From contig JAIRUA010000006.1 in NCBI GenBank assembly GCA_031254645.1, positions 1-64,000 on the forward strand: a stretch of DNA of 64,000 nucleotides. The letters run 5' to 3'. Below, piece by piece: positions 10,904 through 20,327 of this stretch. Within the stretch, counting starts at the first letter, position 1; each line of letters begins with the position of its first letter. Origin of the DNA: Dysgonamonadaceae bacterium. Its GTDB lineage: Bacteria > Bacteroidota > Bacteroidia > Bacteroidales > Dysgonomonadaceae. The translations under genes were made by a program, and so were the position numbers. The notes beneath the pieces were generated by a model that searched no databases, was not told the origin of the DNA, and worked only from the letters and a program-made list of their open reading frames with translations.

Positions 10904-11713
10904 ATGTCCACCCATTTCGCCCAACCCTCAACAGTTTTGTCACCCTACATCAAACGATATTGGGCGATTGAAAATGTTTTGGACAAAGGCGAAGTGTGTA
11001 CGCAACGAATTGTTCCCACAGGATTAACCGAATTAATTCTCTATTTTACCCCGCGACCCAAGATATTGACTGACAACAAATCTTTGTCGGATAGTGTTGC
11101 ATTATACGGACACCAAAATGATTTTTACGATATGGAATTAACAGGAAATCTTTCTGTTTTTTCCATTATGTTTCAACCGCAGGGCTTGATGCAATTTTTC
11201 AAATTTCCGCTGACTGAAATTCGCAATCGAAATGTTTCGTTGAAAGATATAAGTGGACAAGCGGGGCGTGATTTGGAAGAAAAAATGGGTGAAGCAAACA
11301 CTTTTTCGCAACGAGTAAACATTGTGGAAACGTATCTTGGTAATTTATTGAAAACCAGATTTTCCGAATTTGAATTCCGTAGAATAAATCATATCATAGA
11401 ATTGATAAAACAGGCGCACGGAAACATCAATATCAACCAAATGGCTTCGGAAGTTTGTTTGAGCCGCAAACAATTTGAACGGATTTTTTCCGAACATATC
11501 GGAATTAGTCCGAAGCAATACCTGAAAATCATTCGTTTTCAATCTGCCATATTTCAGAAACAGAAAAACAATACGTTGAATATGACTGAACTATCCTATA
11601 ATAGCGGTTATTTTGACCAATCGCATTTTATCAATGATTTCAAATCGTTATCCGGAATGACACCGAAACAATATTTCGCTGAAAGTGAGGTGTGTTCAGA
11701 TTTTTTTGAGTAA
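10904..11713 (+). CDS. AraC-family transcriptional regulator
   Basis: 269 residues. The N-terminal half (about 1-140) resembles the DUF6597-type sensor region often seen in Bacteroidota AraC proteins (LSPYIKRYWAIEN near 13-25, then VPTGLTELILYF). The C-terminal 100 residues are the double helix-turn-helix: INQMASEVCLSRKQFERIFSEHIGISPKQYLKI and then MTELSYNSGYFDQSHFINDFKSLSGMTPKQY, with the family's GYFDQSHF and P..Y motifs. It is co-oriented with the VOC and flavodoxin genes and probably controls them; the effector is unknown. It converges on the DUF4249 gene, whose stop codon is only 5 bp away. Confidence 0.92.
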   Translation: MSTHFAQPSTVLSPYIKRYWAIENVLDKGEVCTQRIVPTGLTELILYFTPRPKILTDNKSLSDSVALYGHQNDFYDMELTGNLSVFSIMFQPQGLMQFFKFPLTEIRNRNVSLKDISGQAGRDLEEKMGEANTFSQRVNIVETYLGNLLKTRFSEFEFRRINHIIELIKQAHGNININQMASEVCLSRKQFERIFSEHIGISPKQYLKIIRFQSAIFQKQKNNTLNMTELSYNSGYFDQSHFINDFKSLSGMTPKQYFAESEVCSDFFE

Positions 11714-11718
11714 AAATC

Positions 11719-12648
11719 TTAGTTCCCTTTTGAGCCAATTAGTTTGACCATTTCCGTACTATTATAAGTTCCCAAAATACCAAATCCGCCCCGCATATTC
11801 GAATAAATTTTGACAGGCTCGGCAAAAAGGTTGCCAACAGTACCGGAAGCCAATTCTTTTGAACGCAAGTTGCGGTATAGTTTTTCGGAAAGGGTTTGTA
11901 TTTCCACTTTTATGTATTGTCTTACAAAAGTATGCCAAGGCGATTGTGCAACATTAGTCAAATCAACATAAACGTTCAAAGTATATTCTTGTCCTTGAAA
12001 TAAATCATCAGTGAAAATCCGATAAAAATTAGGTGTGCTACCACCTTCTTCCGGCTCAGAAGGTTTGTTGAAAAGAATTTCATCTTCAATAAAAACCTCG
12101 CGTAAACTCCAAGAAGGATTCGGGTCTCGCGGTACAATTTGTGAGTAATCCAGTACTCGTATTCTGTAATAATTTCGCTCATCAGGATTGTCTTTGATGG
12201 TTATGAAAAGTCGAAGATACGACATCTCATTTTTCCAAAACCACGAATGCTCTATGTTTTTTATCTCAACTGTACTTTCGGGTACAATATCATATCCGCT
12301 TACCGTTCCGTGCTTTGGCGTATAGGCTGAAAATTCAATTTTGTCGCCGGCATTTAATGAGGCTTTGAATTTATAAAAACTATAACTATCATAATCATCC
12401 TCAAACGCAATCTCTACTCCATTAATTTTTAGCTCAATTTCAGGATTTTCAACTACGGAAGACTGTTGGTCGGAAAAAATAAAGACACTTTCAGCAATCT
12501 GAATCGTATGAGTATCCGATTTTGCATCGATAATCGAATTAACAACCATTCTTGGGGATGGCTCTTTTCCGGTAAAATTGACATCGTGTTCGCAGCCGGA
12601 TAACATTATGGTGATTAAAACCAATATGATAGATAATTGTTTTCTCAT
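11719..12648 (-). CDS. DUF4249 lipoprotein, partner of the adjacent TonB receptor
   Basis: 309 residues. The signal peptide ends in a lipobox (LITIMLSGCEH, Cys19), so the protein is lipid-anchored in the envelope. The body, with repeated beta-strand patterns such as HTIQIAESVFIFSD and YYRIRVLDYSQ, matches DUF4249 proteins, which are found beside TonB-dependent receptors of the type encoded 5 bp upstream. It is the second gene of that two-gene operon. Its role is probably substrate capture or receptor assembly at the outer membrane, inferred from context only. Confidence 0.88.
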   Translation of the reverse strand: MRKQLSIILVLITIMLSGCEHDVNFTGKEPSPRMVVNSIIDAKSDTHTIQIAESVFIFSDQQSSVVENPEIELKINGVEIAFEDDYDSYSFYKFKASLNAGDKIEFSAYTPKHGTVSGYDIVPESTVEIKNIEHSWFWKNEMSYLRLFITIKDNPDERNYYRIRVLDYSQIVPRDPNPSWSLREVFIEDEILFNKPSEPEEGGSTPNFYRIFTDDLFQGQEYTLNVYVDLTNVAQSPWHTFVRQYIKVEIQTLSEKLYRNLRSKELASGTVGNLFAEPVKIYSNMRGGFGILGTYNSTEMVKLIGSKGN

Positions 12649-12653
12649 AATTT

Positions 12654-15020
12654 TTAAAAATGATAGGTGAATGATAATCCCGGAATAATCGGGAACAGCG
12701 TAATCTGTTTTAAGCGATAAGTATAGGTATAATCTTCTTTTGAGTCGGCAGAAACGATTACTCTATACGGATTCATACGATTATAAGCGTTGTAAGCGCT
12801 CAGATTGAGCACGCAGAATCTATTATTTCTTCTTGCAAATGTATAATTAATGCCTATATCTAAGCGATGATAAGGCGCCATTTGAAAATTATTTCGGTGC
12901 TCTAACTCAAGCAAACCATCAATAAAATTCCAGTCGTCCGGCATCGGATGACCAACGTGGGACATCATTGCCAACGTTATTCTATCACCCGAATGATACG
13001 TCCAAGCGGTGGCGATATCAAAATTCTTATTAATTTGATAATTGAGCGAAAGATTGATGACGTGTCGTCGGTCGAATTTTGAAGGAAACCATTCACCGTA
13101 ATTGATTTCATCGAACTTTCGTTCCGATTTCGACCACGTATAAGCTGCTATTCCGGTTGTTCGCCCCGCTCTTTTTTCCAAAGAAAATTCTATGCCATAA
13201 CTGCGTCCGATGCCTGCTTCTACGCTATGTTCCCAACCGGCTGATACGCCTGTATAGCTAATACCGTCTTTGTATTCAATCACGTTTCGCATATCTTTAT
13301 AATACGATTCTACCGAAAAGAGAAACGATTTGGGCAATTCATAAAACATTCCAAACGAATATTGATGAGAACGCATCGGTTTCACATTTCCGGTAACGGG
13401 CACCCACAAATCGGTTTGTAAAATAATAGAATTGCTTGACAGCAGATGTACATATTGTTGCATCATTGTGTAACTCGTTTGCAGCGCCATTTTTTCTGTC
13501 AAAAGATAGCGCAACGATAAACGAGGGTCAAGCCCTGTATAGGTTTTGTTATCAACATTGAACAGCGAAAAACGCAAACCTGCATTCAAATTCATTCTGT
13601 TTGAAATACGCCAATCGTCTTCCGCATATAGCGCCCAATTATTTGCGTAAGTGTGTTTTGGTGTGTTTTCGCTTGTTTTTGTTTCGTCGGTCTGTATCGA
13701 TATGGACACCACTTCGGGTTTGAAATGGTGAAAAGTATATGTTGTACCAAATCTTATGGTGTGATTGGGAAGTGGGAAATATTCGAAATCGGCAGCAGCG
13801 GAATAATCTTGTATGCCCGATGAAAAGAGGAAGTTACGAAAAGCCTTTTCTTTCGTTTGCCAATCGTTGCCGGTAGTAAATTCGTCTTCCGTATTTACTT
13901 TATAATGATATCGATTGTAAGTCAGCATTGTTCGCATCGAAAGATTTGGGGCAAGCATTCGGCGCAATTGTCCGTTGATAATGGTCGTCCCCCAATCTAA
14001 ATTCCCCGATGATGCACTGTGACCGGTTGCTGCATTGCCAATGTCGCTTGTTTCCTGCATCAATTTGTCATAACCATTATAAACACTAAGACTCAAAGAT
14101 GTTTTATCATCAACTTTGTGGTGAATTTTTGCGTTAATATCGTGAAAGAAAAAATTGGCGGTACTACTCGAATTTTCATCAACAAACCAATCATTGATAG
14201 TACCCATAAACAAATCGACGTAACTTCGTCGAGCCGAAAAGGTAAACGAAGTTCTGTCTTTAATAATCGGACCTTCGAGATTGAATTTCATAACAGGCAA
14301 ACCAATGGAAGCCGAGCCGGAAAATCGCTGTTTGTTGCCGTCTTTGGTGGAAATATCGATAACAGACGAAAGTCGTCCGCCAAATCGTGCCGGAAAACTC
14401 GACTTGTAAAGCATAACATCTTTCAACGCATCGGTATTGAAAACCGACAGAAAACCAAACACGTGGTTGGGATTGTAAACCGGAACGCCGTCGAACAATA
14501 TCAGGTTTTGGTCGGGACTGCCACCACGTACCGACAAATCGCTTTTTCCTTCCGATGTACTTTGAACGCCCGGAATAAGCTGTAATGTTTTCATCAAATC
14601 GGTTTCACCCAACAGTGCAGGCGTGGCTCTTATGGTTGAAACCGGCATATTGACCACGCCCAGTTGCATCTCCCGGAGCTGTATATGATGGCTGACAATT
14701 ACTTCGGACAGTTCATTCACTGCCGGATTTAGATAGATATGAATGGTGGTATCTTTTTGCAAATCAAATTCCATTGCCATACTTTCGTAGCCTAAATAGG
14801 AAAAGATGATATTTCTTTTCCCTTTGGGTAATGATATGGTGTAAAAACCTTCAGCATTTGTGTGGCTACCTGTTCTGCTTTCCGTTTCAAATACATTGGC
14901 ACCGATAAGCATCTCTTTTGATTCGGCATCGCGAATATATCCGTTGATTGTGTGGTTTTGAGCGGATAATGAGATGCAGAAAAAAAGGGAAAAGATGACG
15001 ATAGTTGATTTTTTGTTCAT
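12654..15020 (-). CDS. TonB-dependent receptor with carboxypeptidase-regulatory-like N-terminal domain
   Basis: 788 residues from the ATG at 15020, which gives a clean signal peptide (MNKKSTIVIFSLFFCISLSA). Residues about 23-105 are the CarboxypepD_reg-like beta-sandwich (GYIRDAESKEMLIGANVF ... SYLGYES). The plug follows with LIPGVQSTSEGKSDLSVRGG and DGVPVYNPNHVFGF, and then a 22-strand barrel with a C-terminal aromatic (LSFTYHF). This is the non-SusC type of receptor that pairs with DUF4249 lipoproteins. A divergent AraC/GyrI regulator begins 200 bp away. The cargo is unknown (siderophore, peptide or other). Confidence 0.95.
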   Translation of the reverse strand: MNKKSTIVIFSLFFCISLSAQNHTINGYIRDAESKEMLIGANVFETESRTGSHTNAEGFYTISLPKGKRNIIFSYLGYESMAMEFDLQKDTTIHIYLNPAVNELSEVIVSHHIQLREMQLGVVNMPVSTIRATPALLGETDLMKTLQLIPGVQSTSEGKSDLSVRGGSPDQNLILFDGVPVYNPNHVFGFLSVFNTDALKDVMLYKSSFPARFGGRLSSVIDISTKDGNKQRFSGSASIGLPVMKFNLEGPIIKDRTSFTFSARRSYVDLFMGTINDWFVDENSSSTANFFFHDINAKIHHKVDDKTSLSLSVYNGYDKLMQETSDIGNAATGHSASSGNLDWGTTIINGQLRRMLAPNLSMRTMLTYNRYHYKVNTEDEFTTGNDWQTKEKAFRNFLFSSGIQDYSAAADFEYFPLPNHTIRFGTTYTFHHFKPEVVSISIQTDETKTSENTPKHTYANNWALYAEDDWRISNRMNLNAGLRFSLFNVDNKTYTGLDPRLSLRYLLTEKMALQTSYTMMQQYVHLLSSNSIILQTDLWVPVTGNVKPMRSHQYSFGMFYELPKSFLFSVESYYKDMRNVIEYKDGISYTGVSAGWEHSVEAGIGRSYGIEFSLEKRAGRTTGIAAYTWSKSERKFDEINYGEWFPSKFDRRHVINLSLNYQINKNFDIATAWTYHSGDRITLAMMSHVGHPMPDDWNFIDGLLELEHRNNFQMAPYHRLDIGINYTFARRNNRFCVLNLSAYNAYNRMNPYRVIVSADSKEDYTYTYRLKQITLFPIIPGLSFTYHF

Positions 15021-15194
15021 AAATAAAATACACATATTATTTACAAGATACAAAAATAAGAAAAACGTTGCGTGTAAGATGATATATTTTTAGATTTAGT
15101 TTTGTTTAACCTAAATATTTGAAGTGCGTGAATAAAAATCAAGCGAAACAACAATTTGGTAAGATTGGACAATATTTTATCCACATAAAAACGC

Positions 15195-15202
15195 TAATTT
15201 TG
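15195..15202 (+). promoter_or_regulatory. -7 box of the nine-gene operon promoter
   Basis: TAATTTTG, a perfect TAnnTTTG match, 20 bp before the ATG at 15223. A GTG at 15202 that would extend the first gene by seven codons uses the last base of this box, so it cannot be the start. Confidence 0.7.
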
Positions 15203-15222
15203 TGTCTGAAATACTAATAAAT

Positions 15223-16071
15223 ATGCGAAGCGATACAGAAAACATATACCGCCAAAAGGTTAATCAAGCGATTGATTATATTAGTGCGAATTTGCACGAG
15301 CCGCTTAGACTAGACAAGTTGGCAAGTCAAATGAATGTTTCGCAAAGTCAGCTCCTTCGTATTATGCGCTCTTCTCTAGACGAATCTTTATCTTCTTACA
15401 TAGCAAGGCAGCGCGTAGAAAGGGCGGTTCTGTATATGCAAGCGGAAAAAATGAGCTTGACGCAACTTGCCGAAATGGTCGGATACGATAATGCGCAATC
15501 GTTTTCGAAAGCGTTCAAAAAGCATTTCGGAATATCGCCGAAAATATACATAGACAAGCAATTGGCAAAACTGGAAAGCTATCTGAAAAGTAGTGGGAAC
15601 AGGCAAGATACTCCTCAGTCGGAAATATATGAAACGTCTGATCTAGAATTAGTCTATATTCGAATTATCGGTAAATACGGCGAAAAAAATCCGTATGAAA
15701 CGGCGTGGAATAAACTTTTCCGTTTTTTGTCGGAAAATCAGGCGTTATCGGAAAAAACACGTGTGATTGGCATCAGCTTCGACAATCCGAATGTAACGAA
15801 AGAAGAACAATGTCGATTTTACGCTTGTGCTTCCGTAGAAAAGAAAATCGCGCCAACAGGCGAATTTGGAACAATCAGGTTACAAAAAGGGAAATATGCA
15901 GTTTCCACACTCCGAGGCAACTATTCGGGACTTCAAGCGTTATACAACAATATCAGTATCAACTTCGGTTATAATTTGCGTTATGGTTTAGCGTTTGAAG
16001 AATACTTGAACAGTCCACATAACACGCCGGAAGAAAAATTACTTACTAAAATTTTTATCCCAATAAAATAA
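15223..16071 (+). CDS. AraC-type regulator with GyrI-like effector-binding domain (Rob/SoxS-like architecture)
   Basis: 282 residues. The order of domains is DNA-binding first (residues 8-108: LDKLASQMNVSQSQLLRIM and LAEMVGYDNAQSFSKAFKKHFGISPK) and then a GyrI-like small-molecule-binding domain (about 130-282: ELVYIRIIGKYGEKNP at its first strand, GKYAVSTLRGNY near 225). This is the layout of Rob and of multidrug-sensing regulators. It heads a run of nine genes separated by -13 to 29 bp, so it probably autoregulates a xenobiotic-response operon. The start is set by the -7 box at 15195-15202. Confidence 0.92.
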   Translation: MRSDTENIYRQKVNQAIDYISANLHEPLRLDKLASQMNVSQSQLLRIMRSSLDESLSSYIARQRVERAVLYMQAEKMSLTQLAEMVGYDNAQSFSKAFKKHFGISPKIYIDKQLAKLESYLKSSGNRQDTPQSEIYETSDLELVYIRIIGKYGEKNPYETAWNKLFRFLSENQALSEKTRVIGISFDNPNVTKEEQCRFYACASVEKKIAPTGEFGTIRLQKGKYAVSTLRGNYSGLQALYNNISINFGYNLRYGLAFEEYLNSPHNTPEEKLLTKIFIPIK

Positions 16072-16076
16072 GAAAG

Positions 16077-16346
16077 ATGGAGAAGAAAAATAAATTTTGT
16101 CAGAGTTGCGGGATGCCGATGAGCAAAGATCCGCAAGGTGGCGGCACTGAAAAAGACGGTTCAAAAAGTGCGAAATTCTGCCATTGGTGCTATAAAGATG
16201 GCGAATTTTTGGGTGGTGACACGTTAGACGAGTTTCGAGAAAATTCACGAAAAGGAATGATTGAAAATGGAGACACAAACAGATTTATGGCGTGGCTATT
16301 TACAAGAAAATTTATTTATAAGAACTTGGAACGATGGAAAAAGTAA
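16077..16346 (+). CDS. Small zinc-ribbon protein (Zn_ribbon_2-like)
   Basis: 89 residues. FCQSCGMPMSKDP at the start and KFCHWCYKDGEFLG about 30 residues later supply two C..C pairs, a treble-clef/zinc-ribbon arrangement typical of the putative zinc ribbon family PF12674. Short proteins of this family often sit next to GyrI-like or AraC genes, as here. Function unknown. The last 13 bases overlap the next gene, implying translational coupling. Confidence 0.8.
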   Translation: MEKKNKFCQSCGMPMSKDPQGGGTEKDGSKSAKFCHWCYKDGEFLGGDTLDEFRENSRKGMIENGDTNRFMAWLFTRKFIYKNLERWKK

Positions 16347-16972
16347 TCGATTACAAGAAAGAATACAAAAACTTGTACTTGCCGAAGGAACAGTCAGTTG
16401 TAGTAGAAGTTCCCGAAATGTCATTCGTAGCCGTAGAAGGCAGAGGCAATCCGAATGAAGCGCAAGGCGAATACCAAAAGGCAGTAGAAATTTTGTATGC
16501 CATTCAATACACCATAAAAATGAGTAAAAAGGGTAGCGAAACGCCGCACGGGTATTTCGATTATGTAGTGCCGCCATTAGAAAGTTTTTGGTGGCTTGAT
16601 GATAGAAATGAGGAATTTACCGCCGAAAATAAGTCAAAATATTGTTGGATTGCTGTGATTCGGCTACCTGAATTTGTCGGTGAAAAGGTGTTTGAATGGG
16701 CTTGCTTAGAAGCATCAAAAAAGAAAAAAATCGACACGAGCATTGCTAAATATCTGACAATAAACGAAGGATTATGCGTGCAATGTCTTCACATAGGTGC
16801 ATATAACGATGAACCGAGAACACTGAAATTAATGACAGATTTTATCGAAGCAAATAACTTGCAAAGCGACATCAACGAAACAAGAAGGCATCACGAAATA
16901 TATCTTTCCAATCCGCAAAAAACGGAAACATCGAAGCTGAAAACAGTTTTGAGAATACCGGTAAAAAAATAA
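16334..16972 (+). CDS. GyrI-like small-molecule-binding domain protein
   Basis: 212 residues with no DNA-binding domain. YLPKEQSVVVEVPEMSFVAVEGRGNPN followed by a helix with YAIQYTIKMSKKG is the pattern of stand-alone GyrI-like proteins; WW.DDR..EF near residues 75-85 and GLCVQCLHIGAYNDEP near 150 are strongly conserved in this group. Some related stand-alone GyrI-like proteins hydrolyse or sequester cytotoxic compounds. It overlaps the zinc-ribbon gene upstream and lies 10 bp before the YoaP-like gene. Confidence 0.85.
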   Translation: MEKVIDYKKEYKNLYLPKEQSVVVEVPEMSFVAVEGRGNPNEAQGEYQKAVEILYAIQYTIKMSKKGSETPHGYFDYVVPPLESFWWLDDRNEEFTAENKSKYCWIAVIRLPEFVGEKVFEWACLEASKKKKIDTSIAKYLTINEGLCVQCLHIGAYNDEPRTLKLMTDFIEANNLQSDINETRRHHEIYLSNPQKTETSKLKTVLRIPVKK

Positions 16973-16982
16973 ATAGTTTGGT

Positions 16983-17753
16983 ATGGACACAAAATTTATC
17001 ACACTAGCCAAAGAAAATATTGACACGGAACATATCTGTTGCGCTATTTCCGACAAAAAATGTGCTGAAAGCTATGCGGCGAAAAAAGCGTGGCTAAAAC
17101 GCGAATTTGACAACGGATACGTTTTTCGTCGACTTAACGAACGAGCAAAAGTATTTATTGAATATGTTCCCGCCGAAAAAGCGTGGATACCTGTTAACGT
17201 ACTCAATTATTTGATGATAAACTGCTTTTGGGTGTCAGGGCAATACAAAGGAAAAGGCTACGCCAAAGCTTTGCTTCAATCGGCAATTGACGATGCCAAA
17301 GTGCGAGGAAAAGATGGACTTGTAACGGTTGTCGGCACAAGTAAATTCGCTTTTATGAGCGACCCAAAATGGTTTTTGCGACAAGGTTTTGAAATAATCG
17401 AAAAACTGCCTTATGGATTTAGTTTATTGGCTAGAAAATTGAATCCCAATGCGAAAAATCCTTCGTTCAACCAATCTGTACAAAGTGGCGAATGTGAGGA
17501 GAAAAACGGTTTGGTTGTTTATTACAGCAATCGTTGTCCGTTTACCGAATACCACGTAAACAACGAGCTCGTGAAAACAGCTGAAAATCGAAATCTTCCG
17601 CTAAAAGTGATAAAACTTGAAACGATGGAACAAGCGCAATCCGCACCGTCGCCGGCTACGATATTCAGTCTGTTTTTCAATGGAGAATTTGTTACGACAG
17701 ATGTGAGTGTTTGTATGGATAATAGATTTGATAAAGTGATAAAGATAAAATGA
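16983..17753 (+). CDS. YoaP-like GNAT acetyltransferase with C-terminal thioredoxin-like extension
   Basis: 256 residues. The N-terminal two thirds are a GNAT domain; the acetyl-CoA loop is QYKGKGYAKALL near residues 85-96. The C-terminal about 80 residues (ENGLVVYYSNRCPFTEYHVNNEL) match the YoaP-like domain fused to such acetyltransferases, with Cys in NRCPF suggesting a thioredoxin-like fold. The substrate is unknown. The stop codon overlaps the ATG of the next gene (ATGA), as expected in a coupled operon. Confidence 0.85.
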   Translation: MDTKFITLAKENIDTEHICCAISDKKCAESYAAKKAWLKREFDNGYVFRRLNERAKVFIEYVPAEKAWIPVNVLNYLMINCFWVSGQYKGKGYAKALLQSAIDDAKVRGKDGLVTVVGTSKFAFMSDPKWFLRQGFEIIEKLPYGFSLLARKLNPNAKNPSFNQSVQSGECEEKNGLVVYYSNRCPFTEYHVNNELVKTAENRNLPLKVIKLETMEQAQSAPSPATIFSLFFNGEFVTTDVSVCMDNRFDKVIKIK

Positions 17754-18247
17754 TGATGAACGAAAACGATGTAGTCGATTTATTGAAAAAAACTGAACAG
17801 ATTAACGTTACAGTTTGGATTGAAGGCGGTTGGGGAATAGATGCGCTCGTAGGGAGACAAACCCGACCACACAACGATATAGATATTTTCATTCAAAAGA
17901 AAGATGCCGACGAGTTTACAAAAATGCTCGCTTCAAACGGTTATCGTGAAACCAAAATGGAATATACTACCGATGACCATACGGCTTGGTGCGATACTTC
18001 CAATCGCACTATCGACTTGCATTTATTTGAATTTGAGGATAATGAAACGCTCACCTTTCTAAATGAAATCTATCCGTCTGAAATATTGAGCGGAAAAGGA
18101 AAAATCGGCGAAATGGAAGTTCGTTGTTTGACTGCCGAAGCACAATTATTGTATCATCAAGGCTATGAACACAATGAAAACGACAAACGTGATGTATTGT
18201 TACTTTGCAAAACATTCGGGTTTCCGATTCCGGAACAATATAGATAA
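17750..18247 (+). CDS. Lnu(A)-type nucleotidyltransferase (lincosamide/aminoglycoside adenylyltransferase family)
   Basis: 165 residues, about the size of Lnu(A). VWIEGGWGIDALVGRQTRPHNDIDIFI near residues 21-47 is the minimal nucleotidyltransferase motif (GG..D...G....H.DiDi), and CLTAEAQLLYHQGYEHNENDKRD matches the conserved C-terminal part, where Lnu(A) has a very similar EAQLLFH.GYD..E.D. Such enzymes add AMP to lincosamides or related drugs. Here the drug is not known and resistance should not be assumed. It starts at an ATG overlapping the previous stop. Confidence 0.8.
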   Translation: MMMNENDVVDLLKKTEQINVTVWIEGGWGIDALVGRQTRPHNDIDIFIQKKDADEFTKMLASNGYRETKMEYTTDDHTAWCDTSNRTIDLHLFEFEDNETLTFLNEIYPSEILSGKGKIGEMEVRCLTAEAQLLYHQGYEHNENDKRDVLLLCKTFGFPIPEQYR

Positions 18248-18276
18248 ACGAAACATGAGATAAAGCAAGACAAAAA

Positions 18277-18762
18277 ATGCAAATAGAAAAAATTACCGAT
18301 AATAAAAAACAATTTCTTGACTTGCTATTATTGGCAGATGAGTCAGAAAATATGATTGACAAATATTTATCGAAAGGCGATATGTTTGTTTTATATGATG
18401 ATGATTTGAAGAGCGTTTGTGTTGTAGTGCCAATAGACAATGAAACCTGCGAACTAAAAAACATAGCAACATATCCAAAATATCAAGGCAAAGGATACGG
18501 TAAAGCGTTGATAAAATATATTTCCGAGTTCTACAAAAATGACTACAAAACAATGCTTGTCGGTACAGGTGAAACCCCAACAACTTTGTCGTTTTATGAA
18601 AATTGCGGATTTGAAAAATCACATCGTATAAAGAATTTTTTTACGGATAATTATGAGCATCCAATGTTCGAGGAGGGAATACAGCTTGTTGATATGATTT
18701 ATCTGAAAAAAGATTTATGTCTTTCTGAAAAACTTTCAATTAATAAAAACAATGGAAATTAA
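18277..18762 (+). CDS. GNAT-family N-acetyltransferase
   Basis: 161 residues. [25 protein letters not shown] carries the Q-x-x-G-x-G/A acetyl-CoA pyrophosphate loop ([10 protein letters not shown]), followed by [23 protein letters not shown], the usual FY...GF motif at the end of the fold. One domain only. The 3' end overlaps the next gene by 11 bases. Substrate unknown. Confidence 0.88.
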   Translation: MQIEKITDNKKQFLDLLLLADESENMIDKYLSKGDMFVLYDDDLKSVCVVVPIDNETCELKNIATYPKYQGKGYGKALIKYISEFYKNDYKTMLVGTGETPTTLSFYENCGFEKSHRIKNFFTDNYEHPMFEEGIQLVDMIYLKKDLCLSEKLSINKNNGN

Positions 18763-19591
18763 ATCACTTTCAAGCACCAACTTTGAAACCATTTTCAAAG
18801 GATTCAGTCGAGCTTTTGCCGATTACGAAATGCAACTGAACAGCGAGCAACTTCAAGCAATGCTGAAAAGACGCGGCTTCAATCCCGATTTGTCGTTTGC
18901 TGCATTTGAAGGAAGCGAAATCGTTTCGTTTACATTCAACGGAATTGGCAATTTTAACGGAATACCTACCGCTTATGATACCGGAACAGGTACATTGAAA
19001 ACGCATAGAGGCAAAGGATTAGCCACCAAAATTTTCGAACACGCCATTCCATTTTTACGCGAAGCGACTGTCAAACAATATCTTTTGGAAGTGTTGCAGC
19101 ATAATGAAAAAGCCGTTTCCGTTTATCGCAATCTCGGATTTGAAGTCAGTCGCGAATTCAACTATTTTATTGTGGAAAATGAGAAAATCAAAAACTTAGA
19201 CAATAAATACGCTGTCGAACAAATTGATATGAGGCAACTTGTCTCCGTTTCCGGTTTTTGGGATTTTTATCCTTCGTGGCAAAATAGTTTCGAATCTATT
19301 CAACGAGTGAGCGAAAATTTTATCGTATTGGGCGTATTTATCGAAAAACAGCTTGTGGGTTATTCTGTTTTTGAGCCTTCTTCGGGCGATGTTACGCAAA
19401 TGGCTGTTGATAAATCGCATAGAAGAAAAGGCATTGCCACATCGTTGTTTCATGAAATCAGTAAACGAAACAAAAACAGCACAACGAGATTTATCAATAC
19501 CGATATTTCCTGCCAAACGATAACCGATTTTTTACAATCGAAAAATATCGATGTTACAGGAAAACAATTCGAAATGATAAGAAAAATATAG
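18752..19591 (+). CDS. Tandem-domain GNAT acetyltransferase
   Basis: 279 residues with two GNAT modules. The first (about 1-145) has [19 protein letters not shown] and [17 protein letters not shown]; the second (about 150-279) has [18 protein letters not shown] and a degenerate end. Double-GNAT proteins often keep one catalytic half. The substrate is unknown. It lies inside the nine-gene operon, 4 bp before the AlkD-like gene. Confidence 0.85.
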   Translation: MEIKSLSSTNFETIFKGFSRAFADYEMQLNSEQLQAMLKRRGFNPDLSFAAFEGSEIVSFTFNGIGNFNGIPTAYDTGTGTLKTHRGKGLATKIFEHAIPFLREATVKQYLLEVLQHNEKAVSVYRNLGFEVSREFNYFIVENEKIKNLDNKYAVEQIDMRQLVSVSGFWDFYPSWQNSFESIQRVSENFIVLGVFIEKQLVGYSVFEPSSGDVTQMAVDKSHRRKGIATSLFHEISKRNKNSTTRFINTDISCQTITDFLQSKNIDVTGKQFEMIRKI

Positions 19592-19595
19592 AGAA

Positions 19596-20312
19596 ATGGA
19601 CAAAAGAATATTGCAAGAAATTCGACAAACGCTCAAAGATTCTGTCGATGAAAAAACGCTTAAACTGTCCGACCATTTTTTCAAAAACGGCGAACAGCCA
19701 TTGATTTATGGCGTAAAAATGGCAGAAGTGAGCAAAATCGGAAAAGAATTTTGTAACCAAATCAACGATTGGTCTAAAAGCGAAATTTTTAACCTCTGTG
19801 AAGAACTTTGGCAATCGCAATATTTTGAAGAAGAAGTTATTGCCTGTCTATTTTCGCAATCGCAGTACAAAAAATACGAGCCTGACGATTTTCAAATTTT
19901 CGAACATTGGGTGAAAAACTATGTGAACAATTGGGCAGATTGCGACACTTTGTGTAACCACACCATAGGCACATTCGTGATGATGTATCCCGATTATTTG
20001 AACGAGTTGAAACAATGGGCAAAATCATCTGCGCGTTGGGTAAAACGAGCCTCAGCCGTAACATTGATTATTCCGGCGCGAAAAGGGATGTTTTTGAACG
20101 ATATTTTCGAAATTGCCGACACACTGCTTCTCGACAAAGACGATATAGTGCAAAAAGGTTATGGTTGGTTACTAAAAGCGACAAGTGAAGCCCATCAAAA
20201 AGAAGTATTTGACTATGTAATGAAAAATAAATCGGTAATGCCACGTACCGCTTTACGCTATGCGATTGAAAAAATGCCTGCTGACTTGAAAGCGGAAGCA
20301 ATGAAGAAATAA
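19596..20312 (+). CDS. AlkD-like DNA alkylation repair protein (HEAT-repeat DNA glycosylase)
   Basis: 238 residues made almost only of short helices, as in the AlkC/AlkD HEAT-repeat glycosylases that remove bulky N3- and N7-alkylpurines. Landmarks include GVKMAEVSKIGKEFC near 38 (family motif G.k...lr.ia..), WVKNYVNNWADCDTLCNHTIG near 105 (the conserved NWD.cD region), SSARWVKRASAVTLI near 145 (WvrR.a.v) and KGYGWLLKATSEAHQKEV near 190. In antibiotic clusters, AlkD relatives protect against DNA-alkylating natural products; its place among drug-modifying genes makes that role plausible here. Confidence 0.88.
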   Translation: MDKRILQEIRQTLKDSVDEKTLKLSDHFFKNGEQPLIYGVKMAEVSKIGKEFCNQINDWSKSEIFNLCEELWQSQYFEEEVIACLFSQSQYKKYEPDDFQIFEHWVKNYVNNWADCDTLCNHTIGTFVMMYPDYLNELKQWAKSSARWVKRASAVTLIIPARKGMFLNDIFEIADTLLLDKDDIVQKGYGWLLKATSEAHQKEVFDYVMKNKSVMPRTALRYAIEKMPADLKAEAMKK

Positions 20313-20327
20313 AAACGAAATATAAAA

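Noticed and set aside
10836..11027. 63-codon frame beginning [15 protein letters not shown]
   Set aside because: It is produced by one arm of the family A palindrome; a similar peptide arises from copy 3, so it reflects the repeat and not a gene.
17750..18247. Confirmed antibiotic resistance gene
   Set aside because: Family membership is clear but the substrate is not, and chromosomal relatives often have no clinical resistance role.
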